Source: Desulfogranum japonicum DSM 18378
Lineage (GTDB): Bacteria > Desulfobacterota > Desulfobulbia > Desulfobulbales > Desulfobulbaceae
Assembly: GCF_000429945.1 (NCBI RefSeq)
Contig: NZ_AUCV01000020.1
Location: 1 to 64,000 of the forward strand
DNA: 64,000 nt
Direction: 5' to 3'
Under the pieces are notes generated by a model. The model was not told the DNA's origin. It made no database searches and saw nothing but the letters and a program-made list of their open reading frames with translations. Below are positions 18,649-26,748 of this stretch, one piece after another. The position numbers and the translations under genes are program-made. Position 1 is the stretch's first letter. Each line of letters begins with the position of its first letter.

Positions 18649-19704
18649 CTATTTACCAAAACTGCAGACAGGATATTGACAGACTTTGCAGTTCCGGCAC
18701 AGGCCGCCGTGTCCAAGTTCTGCCAGTTCCTTTCTTCCTATTTTTTCTCCGGCCAGAATTCTTGGCAGTATAAGGTCAAAAACCGTAATTTTATGAAACA
18801 TGCCACAGGCAGGCAAGCCTAAAACAGGAATTTCTCCAATTTGCGCTACCATAAACATAGCACCTGGCAACACAGGCGTCCCATATTCCATATTAACCGC
18901 TCCCGCAGCCTGAATGCCTAAACGGGTAACATCATCGGGATCCACCGACATTCCACCGGAAGTGACAATAAGATCAGCCCCCTTGTCGAGAGCCTTGCCT
19001 ATTTCTGCAGCAATATGTTCAATATCGTCGGGTGCAAAGGATACACTGAGAACCTCCGACCCCAGTTGATCTAGTTTTTTGCGTAATACCGGCTCAAATT
19101 TATCCTGTATGCGTCCGGAATATACTTCAGTTCCTGTGATTACCAATCCCACCCGGGCTTTACGCAACTGTTTTACGGAAACAACAGGTTCTGACGCTTC
19201 CTTCGCAGCCTTGACAGCCTTATCTACTAGCGCACGCTGGCTGATCAACGGGATAAGTCGTGTTGCTGCCACCTGATCGCCTTTGAAAACAGGTGTATTG
19301 CTCTGCAAAGTCGCGCAAATCACTTCTCCGCTCATATTGAGTGCATACAGAGCGTCTTTATTAATTTTCAAAATTCCGTCACACAGAGCGACCAGTTCTA
19401 TCTTGCCTTCTGAAACTTCTGTCGAATACCCGACCCCCACCCCTGTGAGTGCATCAGCAAGGAGAAGTGCCGCTTCGTTTTCGTGAATTTCTTCCGGGGT
19501 CAATTCAAATACATAAATGTGTTCTTTCCCGAGACGCTTCAGATGACTTACATCTTTCTCCTGAATAATATGACCTTTTTTAAAGGCTGTGCCTTTAAAT
19601 GTGGTACCATCAATCTCAGTGATATCATGTGGAAGAACCATGCCAACTGCCTGCGCTACAGGTATACTCTTTTTGGAAAGCTTTTCATTCATTGTTTCGT
19701 ACAT
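18649..19704 (-). CDS. MoeA/MogA-type molybdopterin-binding-domain protein with Cys-rich tail
   Basis: About 351 residues if started at ATG 19704 (or 19692). Residues 1-150 resemble a MoeA-like N-terminal half. Residues about 165-310 form a MoCF-binding domain (RVGLVITGTEVYSGRIQDKF, DLIVTSGGMSVDPDDVTR, IPVLGLPACGMF). The final residues GGLCRNCKVCQYPVCSFGK carry four cysteines that could bind metal. Proteins of this kind occur beside formate dehydrogenase or other molybdoenzyme genes in anaerobes and bind the pterin cofactor or its precursor; no molybdoenzyme is next to it here. The longer frame to 19848 adds an unlikely Cys-rich start. Confidence 0.82.
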   Translation of the reverse strand: MYETMNEKLSKKSIPVAQAVGMVLPHDITEIDGTTFKGTAFKKGHIIQEKDVSHLKRLGKEHIYVFELTPEEIHENEAALLLADALTGVGVGYSTEVSEGKIELVALCDGILKINKDALYALNMSGEVICATLQSNTPVFKGDQVAATRLIPLISQRALVDKAVKAAKEASEPVVSVKQLRKARVGLVITGTEVYSGRIQDKFEPVLRKKLDQLGSEVLSVSFAPDDIEHIAAEIGKALDKGADLIVTSGGMSVDPDDVTRLGIQAAGAVNMEYGTPVLPGAMFMVAQIGEIPVLGLPACGMFHKITVFDLILPRILAGEKIGRKELAELGHGGLCRNCKVCQYPVCSFGK

Positions 19705-20121
19705 AGATGTAAATGTTCCACAGCATTGTAAATATTTCCTGCAATTCTTGTTCCCGGCTTTCCATCGCTCATGCCACCCCCTGACAGGAACGTTCAACGC
19801 AGAACATATTTCCTGAATGTCAACAAGGCAACTATACCACACATCCAATGTATATTCTTGTGCAAATTAGCCTGACCCGTTGTCAGATATGTAAAGAATC
19901 TGGTAACGCTGGTACACCATCGGAGGACATATTGATGTTCCCTATGGATAAAAACAGGAACATACCAATCCACTATTATGTGCACCCCTCTTCGGGATGT
20001 GTATCTTGGTGCCAAATATATTTTTGCTGTTCGACATAGCATTATTGACCTTGAAAAAAAGCTTCTACTGATCAATAGTACATCTGAACAGAAACGTTTG
20101 GCCTGAAAAATACACATGATC

Positions 20122-20257
20122 GGAGTCTGTCGAAAATTTCTTTCAGGATAATAACCTCTTCAGGAAACCAGGCGCAGCCATCTCACTGCTGTTGCGAACA
20201 TTGATTTGTTGAGGATAACATAAAGATCGCGGAAAAAAATACTTACCCACAGACTCC
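20122..20257. repeat. MITE-like inverted-repeat element, family 1, copy 1
   Basis: Ends GGAGTCTGTCGAAAA on the left and, in reverse complement, GGAGTCTGTGGGTAA on the right. The interior, read in reverse complement, has AAATCAATGTTCGCAA, GATGGCTGCGCC and GGTTTCCTGAAG, matching the interior of the copies at 20300 and 56598. It does not encode a protein. This is the most diverged of the three full-size copies. Confidence 0.75.
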
Positions 20258-20299
20258 TTGCACACATATTTCCAAGGGCCGCGCAAAAGAATAACTATC

Positions 20300-20443
20300 G
20301 AGGAGTCTGTCGGAGAATTGTTTTCTTTCTCAGATGAGAACATTTTCAGAAAATCAAGCACAGCCATACAGCTGATATTGTGAACATTAATCCCCTGAAA
20401 ACAACACGAATATGGGGAAGAAGAGCTTTCTCCTACAAACTCC
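20300..20443. repeat. MITE-like inverted-repeat element, family 1, copy 2
   Basis: Left end AGGAGTCTGTCGGAGAA, right end in reverse complement GGGAGTTTGTAGGAGAA. The interior is in the same orientation as copy 1 and opposite to the copy at 56598. In reverse complement it carries GTTCACAATATC and TATGGCTGTGCTTGATTTTC, close to the 56598 copy. It is separated from copy 1 by about 40 bases, forming a tandem pair. Confidence 0.8.
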
Positions 20444-20468
20444 CAGTGTCAGTCTTTAATCATTTATC

Positions 20469-21056
20469 ATGCCCTCACCTGTCGGTCACACTTTAAGTGT
20501 TTGCATTGCCCTGCCAATATTGGGTCGCGGTATTTGGCAGAAAAAAGCCAGCCCCTCCTTGTTGTTGGCAAGCATTTTTGTTGCCAACAGTCCTGATATT
20601 GATTTTCTTGCCGGATTTCTTGTGGGGGCACCCAATCAATTTCATCATCAGCTTACTCACAGCTTCTTTTTCGCACTCATCACCGGCATTCTTTTTGCTG
20701 TACTTTTTAGCGACAAAGACAAACAACAAAAAAATTCTACTCCTCAACGTACCAGACTTTTTCTTTACTTTACCTTTTTGGCCACCCTTCATCTCGTGCT
20801 AGATCTCTTTTGTACAGACACCACCGCCCCTTTTGGCCTCATGCTTCTCTGGCCGCTTTCCAACGAATATCTCATAAGTCCAATCGCCCTGTTCAGCGAT
20901 ATCAGGCGAGCTTCTGATACCAGCAGTTTTATCCCCAGTCTCTTTTCTCTCCATAATTTTCTAGCCGTACTTCAGGAAGTGGGAATACTGACAGGGCTCT
21001 GCCTCATGTCGTGGTGGGGAGAAACAAGAGTACGCATGTATTCTTCTCGTCCCTGA
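20469..21056 (+). CDS. DUF457/YdjM-type membrane-bound metal-dependent hydrolase
   Basis: A 195-residue membrane protein. It begins MPSPVGHTLSVCIALPILG and contains ANSPDIDFLAG and QFHHQLTHSFFFAL; the GH, PDxD and HRxxTH-like groups are the metal-binding pattern of the YdjM/LexA-regulated membrane hydrolase family (DUF457). A later ATLHLVLDLFCTDTTAPFG segment is also typical. Substrate is unknown. It is a single gene on the plus strand after a pair of inverted-repeat elements and has no obvious Shine-Dalgarno. Confidence 0.82.
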   Translation: MPSPVGHTLSVCIALPILGRGIWQKKASPSLLLASIFVANSPDIDFLAGFLVGAPNQFHHQLTHSFFFALITGILFAVLFSDKDKQQKNSTPQRTRLFLYFTFLATLHLVLDLFCTDTTAPFGLMLLWPLSNEYLISPIALFSDIRRASDTSSFIPSLFSLHNFLAVLQEVGILTGLCLMSWWGETRVRMYSSRP

Positions 21057-21403
21057 ATAGACTTTCTTGTGCTTTTGTAGCGTCTTACATGATGCACTCC
21101 AGTAAAACACTACAACATATTGTTTTTTTTAATTTTCCTGGAAAATTCATTTTTTTCAAGAATTCCAGATAAACAGTATTATTTCGATCAGCTAAATATT
21201 TATAAAAAAAACACAGGAAATGTGGGTTAGTATTTGCAAAGTTATCAGCTTGATGGCAATTTATCCCAGCTTACTCATTACATGAAGCCCGTCTCTAAAA
21301 AAAGCCATAAAACTCCGGGAACATTCACATCTGTGTTCTCCTGAAGTTACAGTAATCTTTTGGCTGGACGTTTCAACATAACTTTTTGCATACACAAAAC
21401 CCT
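21057..21403. other. AT-rich gap upstream of the GT39-like gene
   Basis: About 350 AT-rich bases with no coding pattern. It should contain the promoter of the following gene. I see no convincing -35/-10 pair or repeat in it. Confidence 0.4.
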
Positions 21404-23209
21404 ATGAACAAGGACTCCATACTAACCAAAGATATTCTCCCACTCTTCCTGCTTATTGCTGTGTATCTGGCCATTATACTGCCAACCATCTCGGTACAAG
21501 GCATTTCCAACGACGAATTTATAGATCACTCCATCAGTCAGACGTTATTTTCTTCCCTGAAAGGCTGGTGGAACGGGTCTGATGTTGATCCTACCCAAGC
21601 CAGGTTGCCCATGTTTCTCAGCGGCCTTTTCGGCACATTGTTTGAAAATCCGACAGTTTATACGGCACGCTTTTTTAGCTGCATCATCAGCGTGTTCACA
21701 TTGGCAGGCATCTATCTTTTTGGTCGTATGGAGTTTAACAGAAGAACCGCCCTGCTTGCCACGGGGATGGCTGCCGTAAGTCCCTATTTTCTTGCTTTTT
21801 CAAGAACAGCCATGACGGAAGGTGATGCATTTCTTGCCTGTTCCAGTATCTGGCTCATGCTGACAATCGCATATTGGCGGCGCACTCCTGATCTTGGACG
21901 AACCGGTCTGCTGGCCTTTGCAACAGGCATCATGGTCTCCACCAAAGTCATAGCCGCCGTATGGATTCCCTTTTTATGTATTCCCTTTATTTTTCTGCGA
22001 CCTCGAGCCAGTAAAGACAGCCTGTCAAGCATAAGCCCGTTGCTGGTCGTGCTCCTTCTTCTCTGTGGTATTTTTTTTATAGTCAAAGGATACTATACCT
22101 GCGGTGCACAGCATGTTGCAAATATGAACAAGTACTACGATCATCATGTGCTTAGCTTCAAAATCGAACACTATAAATCGGTTGCCGTGTTTTGGGTTGC
22201 GGCAGCAAGTGTCATCCTTATACGTTGCAAACAATCTATATCTCTTTTTTGGACTCTTGCTATCATTTCTACGGGATCACTGCTAACCTTCTTTGTCTTC
22301 CCACCGACAAACCTCACAAACGGTAACCTGCTTCAAGGGCTCTACAGAGAATTTTTCAGCAACGGAAGTGGACTAAGCATAATGCAAATATATTCCGCGG
22401 CAGGATTGAATATTCTTTCTCTGGTCATCAAATCCGGACTTAGCGTAGGCATTTTCATACTGGTCGCAGTCCTTATTTCTCCATTTTGCATATCCCGAAA
22501 GCCAATTCTTATCCTACCGGTTACCATGGCGCTGGTGTACCCTATATCTTTGATCTTCATAGGCAGAGCCCAGACCTTTTATATGATGGCCATTCTTCCT
22601 CAATGCGCGCTCCTGGCAGCTTGCCTGTTAGATCGCATCTGGAACGCTTCAAAGATAACAGGATATGCTCTAACGTTTCTTTTTTGTGGCCACTGCCTCT
22701 ATGACATACAACTTACTTACCCGAATTTTCATCTGAACGGCTACCAGTGGCTTGGTAAAAGATATATAGCAGGAAGAAGCAGCATTGGATATAAAGGCAT
22801 AGTCCAGATTCCATCGGATGGCACAACCCAGGTGCTGAAATGGGCTGTTGCCAATATCCCTCCAGAGCAGAATGTGGTTGCCTACCTCAATTACAGGATG
22901 ATGGCACACGCTTTTATTCAGGCCCCCTTTTATTGGCATTACGGCCTGGACATTCCATGGTCACCTGAAAACGCCAACTATGTGCTCATTCACTTTAATT
23001 ATATTGTGGACACAAACTATACGAGAAGGGATCCTCGAGAAAGTATTTTTGACTACCCCTTTAACAAAGAACAACTGGAAAGGGACTTTGAAAAAGTATA
23101 TGCGGTCAAGAGAAATTTCGATATTGAGGTAGCCAGTATCTGGAAACGAAAGCAACCCATTGCGGTGGACCAGGCAACGGGAAAAATTTTCCCGCTTCCA
23201 GCAGAGTAG
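21404..23209 (+). CDS. GT39-family (ArnT/PMT-like) membrane glycosyltransferase
   Basis: A protein of about 600 residues with some eleven membrane segments. After the first helix it has ISNDEFIDHSISQTL, an acidic (Asp-Glu) loop placed where ArnT/PMT enzymes hold their catalytic acidic residue. RLPMFLSGL and FGRMEFNRRTALLATGMAAV are further family features. Such enzymes move a sugar from a polyprenyl phosphate carrier to lipid A, protein or glycan at the periplasmic face. A polyprenyl-phosphate GT2 that could supply the donor lies convergently at 23331-24287. ATG 21404 is preferred to TTG 21386; neither has a strong Shine-Dalgarno. Acceptor unknown. Confidence 0.83.
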   Translation: MNKDSILTKDILPLFLLIAVYLAIILPTISVQGISNDEFIDHSISQTLFSSLKGWWNGSDVDPTQARLPMFLSGLFGTLFENPTVYTARFFSCIISVFTLAGIYLFGRMEFNRRTALLATGMAAVSPYFLAFSRTAMTEGDAFLACSSIWLMLTIAYWRRTPDLGRTGLLAFATGIMVSTKVIAAVWIPFLCIPFIFLRPRASKDSLSSISPLLVVLLLLCGIFFIVKGYYTCGAQHVANMNKYYDHHVLSFKIEHYKSVAVFWVAAASVILIRCKQSISLFWTLAIISTGSLLTFFVFPPTNLTNGNLLQGLYREFFSNGSGLSIMQIYSAAGLNILSLVIKSGLSVGIFILVAVLISPFCISRKPILILPVTMALVYPISLIFIGRAQTFYMMAILPQCALLAACLLDRIWNASKITGYALTFLFCGHCLYDIQLTYPNFHLNGYQWLGKRYIAGRSSIGYKGIVQIPSDGTTQVLKWAVANIPPEQNVVAYLNYRMMAHAFIQAPFYWHYGLDIPWSPENANYVLIHFNYIVDTNYTRRDPRESIFDYPFNKEQLERDFEKVYAVKRNFDIEVASIWKRKQPIAVDQATGKIFPLPAE

Positions 23210-23224
23210 AGTTTCATCTAGCTT

Positions 23225-23263
23225 CCGACACATCTGTCAGTACTACAGTGACAGATGTGTCGG
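23225..23263. terminator. Perfect 15-bp hairpin between convergent genes
   Basis: CCGACACATCTGTCA is followed nine bases later by its exact complement TGACAGATGTGTCGG. It lies 15 bases after the GT39-like stop and before the convergent GT2 stop. The T content after the stem is modest (TATTATCTC), so it may terminate weakly from both sides. Confidence 0.6.
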
Positions 23264-23330
23264 TATTATCTCACGTTTAACCCAGATTGGACGCTTAAAG
23301 CCTGGTAGGTTAAGGTTACGTTAAAAATGA

Positions 23331-24287
23331 CTACTTATCTTGCTGCTCTCTACCCAATACTTTGCGCACATAATAAATAGGTTTTTTTTGGGACTCATGA
23401 TAGGTCCTGACTATTAATTCTGCCACCAGGCCAATGGTGATAAACTGGAACCCGATGAAGATCAGAAGAATAGCCAGCAGAAGAAGAGGACGGCTTCCCA
23501 GAGGAATTCCCATAAACTGACGCTGGAAAGTCATTACCAGTGCCATAAGAATACCAATGGCTGAACTGAGAAACCCTATCCCACCAAAAACATGCAAGGG
23601 TTTTGTTGCATAGCTCAGCAAAAACTTTACAGTTATGAGATCCAGAACCACGCGAATGGTTCTGGAAATGCCATACTTAGAGGTTCCATACTGGCGAGCA
23701 CGATGATTAACCTTGATCTCTGTAAAACTGATCCCCATCCCGCTGGCAATTGCGGGAATAAAGCGATGCATTTCGCCATACAGCTTAATGTTTTGGGTAA
23801 CCTCTTTACGAAAAGCCTTCAATGTGCAGCCATAATCGTTAAGTTGGACACCTGTTATCCATGAAATGAGACGATTGGCAAGCATGGAAGGAAGTTTTCT
23901 GGAAATAAAGGGATCTTTGCGATCATGGCGCCATCCGGTTACCACGTCGTACCCTTCCTCGACCTTGGCGATCAGTGCAGGGATATCCCGGGGATCATTT
24001 TGCAGGTCTCCATCCATAGTAATACAGATATCCCCTCTGGCATGGTCAAATCCTGCCGACATGGCAGCTGTCTGCCCGAAGTTTCTTCTGAAACTGACCA
24101 CAACCACATGCTCATCTTCCTGCTGAATCTTCTGCAGTATCTCCATACTGCTATCCTTTGAACCATCATCAACAAAAAGCAGCTCATAAGTACGGTTTAC
24201 ATTTTGCAAAACATCTGTCACTTCTTTGTACAGATGGGGAATGCTTTCTTCCTCATTATAAATAGGGACAATAATAGATATATCCAC
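23331..24287 (-). CDS. Polyprenyl-phosphate-type family 2 glycosyltransferase
   Basis: About 318 residues. GT-A fold motifs in order are ISIIVPIYNEEESIPHLY, LLFVDDGSKDSS, SFRRNFGQTAAMSAGFDHA and the metal-binding ITMDGDLQNDP. Two C-terminal membrane helices close the protein. This is the ArnC/DPM/GtrB layout: sugar transfer from a nucleotide donor to undecaprenyl phosphate. GTG at 24287 has GAGG nine bases upstream; TTG at 24302 is the alternative. It is the last gene of a minus-strand run beginning at 29216 and faces the GT39-like enzyme that may use its product. Confidence 0.88.
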   Translation of the reverse strand: MDISIIVPIYNEEESIPHLYKEVTDVLQNVNRTYELLFVDDGSKDSSMEILQKIQQEDEHVVVVSFRRNFGQTAAMSAGFDHARGDICITMDGDLQNDPRDIPALIAKVEEGYDVVTGWRHDRKDPFISRKLPSMLANRLISWITGVQLNDYGCTLKAFRKEVTQNIKLYGEMHRFIPAIASGMGISFTEIKVNHRARQYGTSKYGISRTIRVVLDLITVKFLLSYATKPLHVFGGIGFLSSAIGILMALVMTFQRQFMGIPLGSRPLLLLAILLIFIGFQFITIGLVAELIVRTYHESQKKPIYYVRKVLGREQQDK

Positions 24288-24320
24288 TGTGGATTTCCTC
24301 AAAGGGTAATTCTTACCGGT

Positions 24321-25649
24321 TTACTCCATACCAGGTTCAGTGTATGGCATAAAAATACATTTTGTCGTGGTCTGGCCCAAAAAACTGCCATTCTCTCCAT
24401 AACTCTCAAGTTGAAATGTGCAGGCACCAGTCATGTTTTTTCCCAGGTGGGCGGACAGACGAAAACCCATGGGTTGATGACGGAAAGTGGCAAACACTTC
24501 CTCCACATCAGGACGTAAGTCTGTTGGCACAACTTCTCCCAGTTTTTCTCCATCAAGATACAGTAAAATCCGCTTCACGGGTTCCGTGGCAGCGGTCCAT
24601 CCTCTCAATTGGAGAAGATTTCCAGGAAAAAGCAGGGCTTCATCGAGTTGTGCCCGGTATTGTTTCCTCAACTTGTTTTTAATAGCCTGCAAAATTGGAA
24701 AACGTAACACTCCCTGCTGAACACCATCAAAAAAAGAAGGATGTGCATTAGTAGCAACCTGCGGAATAATGATGGGTAGTTTCGCCAACTCCTCCATTGG
24801 GTAACGCCGGGAATGAAACTCGGAATGGGTTACCACAAAAAGCAGCGAATCCACACCAATTTCCTGGGCTTTGTGCTGGGCATCGATCAACTCATCATTG
24901 CTGTCATTAAACTCAAAAAGAATATATTTCCAGATAACCAGAGGTTTTCCCAGTTGTTTGTCCGCCACAGCATCGGCCATAAAGCGGAGGACCTTGTCAA
25001 CCTGCCCCTGCACTCTGTATTGCTCATAACTGCGCTGCCATACGCCATCTCCGGCAACCATGACCTCATCAACGGGTGTCCCTTGCAGGGTTTTACTGTA
25101 GGAGACGTTGCCATTTGTAATAACACGTTGCCAGGCGTTGGGGTATACTTCATGGGTTATGCGCAGCAATTCTCCAATCTTTGGATGCAACAGAGGCTCT
25201 CCCTGGCCGCAGTATTCCAGATTGTCAATACGAAACCCAGCCCCATGCAAAGCCCTGAGAAATCGCTCATAGGTTTCCGGAGCCATTATGTGAGGTTTCT
25301 TTCTGGTCTGTATCTGCACATCATTACTGCAGCACCGACAGTTAAGATTGCAAAGCAGTGTTGGCTCCAACTGCAATTTGATAATATGTTTGTGCGCTAT
25401 ATGATCTGTAAACTCGTCATTGCGGCGCAAAAAAGCACAGTGTTCACAAATATCCGGCCAGGGAACCACACCTTGCAAAAAACTATCGCGGATATGCGTG
25501 TACTGTTCATTGCAGAAAAGGGTCGAGACATCATCCGCTGTCTGTACAGTATCTACATGCCCTAATACAATACGCTCTCCAAAGTCATCGTTGCAGAGTA
25601 TTTCCCCATTACTCTTAACGTAGAGGATATGTAGGATTTCACAATTCAT
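24321..25649 (-). CDS. Radical SAM protein with N-terminal SPASM-like cysteines
   Basis: A 442-residue protein. The radical SAM CxxxCxxC is read as CNLNCRCC near residue 100 in LQLEPTLLCNLNCRCC, followed by GQGEPLLHPKIGELL (the GGEPLL-type SAM site). Before it lie GEILCNDDFG and DICEHCAFL, which look like SPASM-type auxiliary cluster ligands, here placed N-terminally. The last 100 residues are a non-catalytic beta region. Its neighbours are two glycosyltransferases and a flavoprotein, so it may modify a sugar or a small peptide linked to glycan assembly; no substrate can be named. ATG 25649 has no clear Shine-Dalgarno. Confidence 0.82.
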   Translation of the reverse strand: MNCEILHILYVKSNGEILCNDDFGERIVLGHVDTVQTADDVSTLFCNEQYTHIRDSFLQGVVPWPDICEHCAFLRRNDEFTDHIAHKHIIKLQLEPTLLCNLNCRCCSNDVQIQTRKKPHIMAPETYERFLRALHGAGFRIDNLEYCGQGEPLLHPKIGELLRITHEVYPNAWQRVITNGNVSYSKTLQGTPVDEVMVAGDGVWQRSYEQYRVQGQVDKVLRFMADAVADKQLGKPLVIWKYILFEFNDSNDELIDAQHKAQEIGVDSLLFVVTHSEFHSRRYPMEELAKLPIIIPQVATNAHPSFFDGVQQGVLRFPILQAIKNKLRKQYRAQLDEALLFPGNLLQLRGWTAATEPVKRILLYLDGEKLGEVVPTDLRPDVEEVFATFRHQPMGFRLSAHLGKNMTGACTFQLESYGENGSFLGQTTTKCIFMPYTEPGME

Positions 25650-25719
25650 AATATTTTGCCCAGACTGGATTTACAGGTGAAGTACCTGCCCGTAAAAATT
25701 TCCTGTTACCCAGCATTTT

Positions 25720-26739
25720 TCATATCTTCTTTGAAAAACTCTTATAAGGCCCTTCAATACCCTGCAGCCCATGCATAAGACCTTTAACAAATAACATCAA
25801 CCGTTCACGACGGTTGCCTGCAAAAACAAGCTGCGCTAAAAACCGACATAACACCCGACGTAAAAAATAATGGCAGAGCAGCATTGGGGAGGCGCAGCGG
25901 CCACGCATAAGCAGAACAATGTTACGGACCTGATAATACCCGCGTAACGGCGCGTGTACACTCAATTGTGGCATTTTTTTCAGAGATAAGGGACGATATA
26001 CCTCACCGACCTGATGCTGCAACAGTGCCCTACAGAGGCCAAAACAGAGATATCCCTGCTTTCTTGCACGAAAACACCATTCCATATCCACCATGTCAAT
26101 AAACAGGTTCTCTGCCAGGAGCCCCACGCGGCTAAAAATCCTTGTACAGACAAGAGTTCCGGAAGCATGGAGATAAGCAACCTCAACCTGATCCTTTGGG
26201 CTACAGCAGTGCCGACTTCCCAAGCCCCATCTGGAGGTGGTATAAAATGGTTCAAGTGTATCAGGGCTCTGCATATAGGTGGCAGGTCCAACTGCAGCAA
26301 CGGGCAATCCCTGCTTCATCAAAGCGTGGTAGCCATCCACAAGTGCCTTTACCATCCCTCTGGTCGGTCTGCTGTCCTGATCAAGAAAAAGAACAAAGTC
26401 AAACCCCTGCTTTTCTGCATACTGCACACCTTTATTTTGAGCGGCAGCAATACCAACGTTTGTTCCGAGCACTTCTACACTTATCTTTGCCGCGGTAAGC
26501 TCATGCAGCCATGCCTGGTTGAACGTGGAGTTATCAACCAACAAAATATGATCGACCTGCTCTGCGATATCAGTGCAGAGCAGGCCAAGATGCTCCCGCT
26601 GGGGTAAATACGTTGGTATAACGGCAAGGACTCGAGCACTCATACTTCGGCTAAACGCCACATCCTCTGCTGCAAGATCATGATATATTTCCTGTTCGTT
26701 ACCGGCAGACCAGCTCCATCGTTCACTACTGCATACCAC
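25720..26739 (-). CDS. Rhamnosyltransferase-like family 2 glycosyltransferase
   Basis: GT-A enzyme of the RfbF/rhamnosyltransferase type. It has VLAVIPTYLPQREHLGLL, HILLVDNSTF, VGIAAAQNKGVQYAEKQG and the metal motif FVLFLDQDSRP, then FIDMVDMEWCFRARKQG (the acidic catalytic region). The C-terminal part is basic and amphipathic, consistent with membrane association. Up to 339 residues; ATG 26643 (before SARVLAVIPTY) would give 307 and may be the true start, since the additional N-terminus has no GT features. It follows the FAD gene by nine bases in the longer form. Sugar specificity is not known. Confidence 0.85.
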   Translation of the reverse strand: MVCSSERWSWSAGNEQEIYHDLAAEDVAFSRSMSARVLAVIPTYLPQREHLGLLCTDIAEQVDHILLVDNSTFNQAWLHELTAAKISVEVLGTNVGIAAAQNKGVQYAEKQGFDFVLFLDQDSRPTRGMVKALVDGYHALMKQGLPVAAVGPATYMQSPDTLEPFYTTSRWGLGSRHCCSPKDQVEVAYLHASGTLVCTRIFSRVGLLAENLFIDMVDMEWCFRARKQGYLCFGLCRALLQHQVGEVYRPLSLKKMPQLSVHAPLRGYYQVRNIVLLMRGRCASPMLLCHYFLRRVLCRFLAQLVFAGNRRERLMLFVKGLMHGLQGIEGPYKSFSKKI

Positions 26740-26748
26740 CGTTTTCAG

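Larger units (their letters stand above)
19705..20468. other. Gene-free region with two inverted-repeat elements
   Basis: About 760 bases. From 20122 to 20443 it is occupied by two family 1 elements in tandem. Bases 19980-20106 contain a short open stretch on the plus strand (YLGAKYIFAVRHSIIDLEKK, stop at 20104-20106) that looks protein-like and may be the tail end of a lost gene; I do not recognise its family. The rest shows nothing supportable. Confidence 0.5.

Noticed and set aside
19980-20106. Protein-like fragment with YLGAKYIFAVRHSIIDLEKK
   Set aside because: Possibly the tail of a lost gene, but no start and no family can be named; mentioned only in the gap entry.
20122-20443. Tandem repeats read as a possible CRISPR array
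   Set aside because: Units are about 140 bp with inverted ends and similar interiors; there are no short repeats with unique spacers and no cas genes.
24813-25565. 250-residue frame antisense to the radical SAM gene
   Set aside because: Contradicted by the conserved CxxxCxxC gene on the minus strand.
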